Shown here piece by piece: positions 62,574 to 64,000 of a stretch of DNA of 64,000 nucleotides (position 1 is its first letter; every line of letters begins with the position of its first letter). The stretch is from JBFHIJ01 sp963678775 (GTDB taxonomy: Bacteria > Bacteroidota > Ignavibacteria > Kapaibacteriales > UBA2268). Location: assembly GCA_963678775.2 (NCBI GenBank), contig CAXXGR010000007.1, forward strand, positions 434,001 through 498,000, in the 5' to 3' direction. The notes under the pieces were generated by a model that did no database searches, was not told the origin of the DNA, and saw nothing but the letters and a program-made list of their open reading frames with translations. The position numbers were made by a program, and so were the translations under genes.

Positions 62574-63155
62574 ATGACTGATTTTGTACTAAAAGCTAAA
62601 CACTGGCAAGTATTTCTGGTTTTATTTGCGATGCCATATCTTTTGCAAATAATGATAATTCCATCTGACATTGAACCGGAAAATATGCAAAGTTTTGTAT
62701 TCATAATGATTCCTTTTACCTTGTATTATCTTATCTCTAATTTGACATGGTATTGGGCAGTAGGCATTAGGTTACTAAAAAAGACTCCTGAAGAAATAGC
62801 TCCCAAAAGTATTTTATTCAAAATAAGTATCATTGGGGTAGCTATGGTTTATGCTTCTGTATTTGCTGTAATGATTCGGCTATTTGATATAATATCACAA
62901 ATCTTGAATGAGACTTTAGAACCAGAAAAAATATTGCCAATAGCAGGTATTTTGTTAATCTTGATGCTAATGTTATTAATCTGTTTTACTTATATATTTG
63001 TTTTTACAGCTCGTTCTATATATACTGCAGAGACTCAGGAAAAAGCAAAATTTACAAATTATATTGCAGAGTTCTTCTTAGTTTGGTTTCTGCCAGTAGG
63101 AGTCTGGTTTTTGCAACCAAGAATAAATAAAATAGTAAGAGAAGATAATGAATAG
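62574..63155 (+). CDS. four-helix membrane protein of unknown function, tandem copy 1
   Basis: 193 residues with hydrophobic segments near 12-29, 41-61, 80-105 and 122-147, and a C-terminal amphipathic end PVGVWFLQPRINKIV. It is a paralogue of the next gene: both begin with an LxAKxxQVF segment and end with P-G-W-LQPRINKI. The genes overlap by eight bases. No family recognised; topology suggests an inner-membrane protein with both ends in the cytoplasm. Confidence 0.75.
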   Translation: MTDFVLKAKHWQVFLVLFAMPYLLQIMIIPSDIEPENMQSFVFIMIPFTLYYLISNLTWYWAVGIRLLKKTPEEIAPKSILFKISIIGVAMVYASVFAVMIRLFDIISQILNETLEPEKILPIAGILLILMLMLLICFTYIFVFTARSIYTAETQEKAKFTNYIAEFFLVWFLPVGVWFLQPRINKIVREDNE

Positions 63156-63765
63156 TATTCCTTTTTTGCTTCGAGCAAAAACTATGCAGGTTTTTGGCGT
63201 TTTGGTTCTAATACCGGTAGCAATTTTGATTGCTGCCTTAATAATATTATTTTTCAACTTTGAACTAACAACAGTTTTCTCAGTATACCCATTTATTGCT
63301 TTGCCAGTCTATATCCCATTTTTTATTTGGAATTGGAATATTGGAATTTGGCTTCATGACAAGCTGCCGGAAGAGCTTCGATTCCATAGAGGAGTATTCA
63401 AAATTGCATTTGGAATCATGCTATTCTGTCTGATAGTCTCAGCCTTCCTGTTGCATAATCTGTTTGGGTCTACATTTATGAACAATGCATCTTTAGAGCC
63501 CAGTTTCTCGTCTTTAGGTATTTTTATTCCATTTTTGATTGCCACATTGTTTATAATGTTTTGCTTAGCTTATGTAAGTTACTATAATGCAAGAACTATT
63601 AGAACTTTAGAACGAAATGAAGCTATGAAGTTTTCTGAATGTTTTGAAGACATGCAGTGGATTTTCGTTATTCCATTAGGGATATGGAATTTGCAACCAA
63701 GAATAAATAAAATAGCTCATTCTACGAAATTTGAACTTATTGAAATTGATAATAAAGAAAGGTAA
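63148..63765 (+). CDS. four-helix membrane protein of unknown function, tandem copy 2
   Basis: 205 residues, hydrophobic segments near 14-37, 43-68, 85-107 and 122-147. It shares start and end motifs with copy 1 (RAKTMQVFGVL; PLGIWNLQPRINKI) and a middle YNARTIRTLE/FTARSIYTAE segment, so the pair arose by tandem duplication and may form a heteromer. It ends in a charged tail. Function unknown. Confidence 0.75.
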   Translation: MNSIPFLLRAKTMQVFGVLVLIPVAILIAALIILFFNFELTTVFSVYPFIALPVYIPFFIWNWNIGIWLHDKLPEELRFHRGVFKIAFGIMLFCLIVSAFLLHNLFGSTFMNNASLEPSFSSLGIFIPFLIATLFIMFCLAYVSYYNARTIRTLERNEAMKFSECFEDMQWIFVIPLGIWNLQPRINKIAHSTKFELIEIDNKER

Positions 63766-64000
63766 TTCAGACGAGTTCAAAGCTAAAGAGTTTACTTGCA
63801 GATTTCTTTTAGTGTAAATAATATTGATACTGAGCACTTAGTAGTTTCTATAATCTAAGGCAGATGTTTATAGAAGATAAGAAAAATCCGCAGATTGTGA
63901 GAGATATTAGATTGTTTGATGCTAATTGACAAATATAATTACAGTTTTATTCATAGCGTAAATATACTTTGGGATAGCATTTTATATTTACTTTTCTAAA
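63766..64000. other. right-hand end, no gene recognised
   Basis: 235 AT-rich bases after the last gene. Only very short frames are present, such as a 21-codon frame from the ATG near 63864. Confidence 0.5.

Noticed and set aside
1..64000. tRNA, rRNA and other standard RNA genes
   Set aside because: None could be recognised by eye in the intergenic regions; a covariance-model scan would settle it.

Overview
The window is a 64-kb piece of an AT-rich chromosome from the Bacteroidota/Chlorobiota/Ignavibacteriota side of bacteria (a Kapabacteria- or Ignavibacteria-like organism would fit; the species cannot be named from the sequence). Reasons: a PorX-type response regulator with a PglZ domain, secreted proteins with type IX secretion (T9SS) type A C-terminal tags, a three-gene succinate dehydrogenase/fumarate reductase of the Bacteroidota type, a Kdo transferase (so a Gram-negative envelope) and low GC. 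Many genes have a recognisable Shine-Dalgarno sequence, and TTG/GTG starts occur.

Layout. 1-7 kb: the end of a DHH-family nanoRNase gene, lysine 6-aminotransferase, an abundant-looking unknown membrane protein and two secreted proteins. 7-16.6 kb (minus strand): the classical nusA-infB-rbfA-truB-ribF-rpsO-pnp translation/RNA operon, with infB broken into three reading frames at two short homopolymers. 16.8-23.7 kb: glutaryl-CoA dehydrogenase, a two-gene NSS/MetPS-like sodium symporter whose 39-residue partner is easily missed, and sdhCAB. 24-29.4 kb: a 1,788-residue repetitive secreted protein. 29.4-35.4 kb: smc and an OPT-family transporter.

35.4-45.65 kb is the accessory region and the most interesting part: a one-directional array of headless Rhs (YD-repeat) toxin cassettes. 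Seven copies of the same short Rhs-core end (consensus around DPLFEIFTGHSSYSFGFNNP, then VMFGDPSGMAPEKHK) are each joined to a different tail: two related HExxH zinc-metallopeptidase-like domains, one papain-like domain, and several degenerate tails. Each is followed by a putative immunity gene or pair of genes and usually by a hairpin. No full-length Rhs gene is present. Four of the seven copies have an in-frame stop codon directly before the first conserved codon. This looks like a store of silent toxin/immunity modules that could be recombined onto an expressed rhs gene elsewhere.

45.7-64 kb: an orphan MalK/UgpC-type ATPase, two ABC-F proteins, a NatAB-like exporter, a TrmH-family methyltransferase, a lone nuoD, porX-tsaE, an operon of a small exported protein, a Uup-type ABC-F protein and waaA, a TonB-like protein, and two tandem related membrane proteins. 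Lysine aminotransferase and glutaryl-CoA dehydrogenase together suggest lysine breakdown through 2-aminoadipate and glutaryl-CoA. No rRNA, tRNA, CRISPR array, transposase or integrase was recognised.
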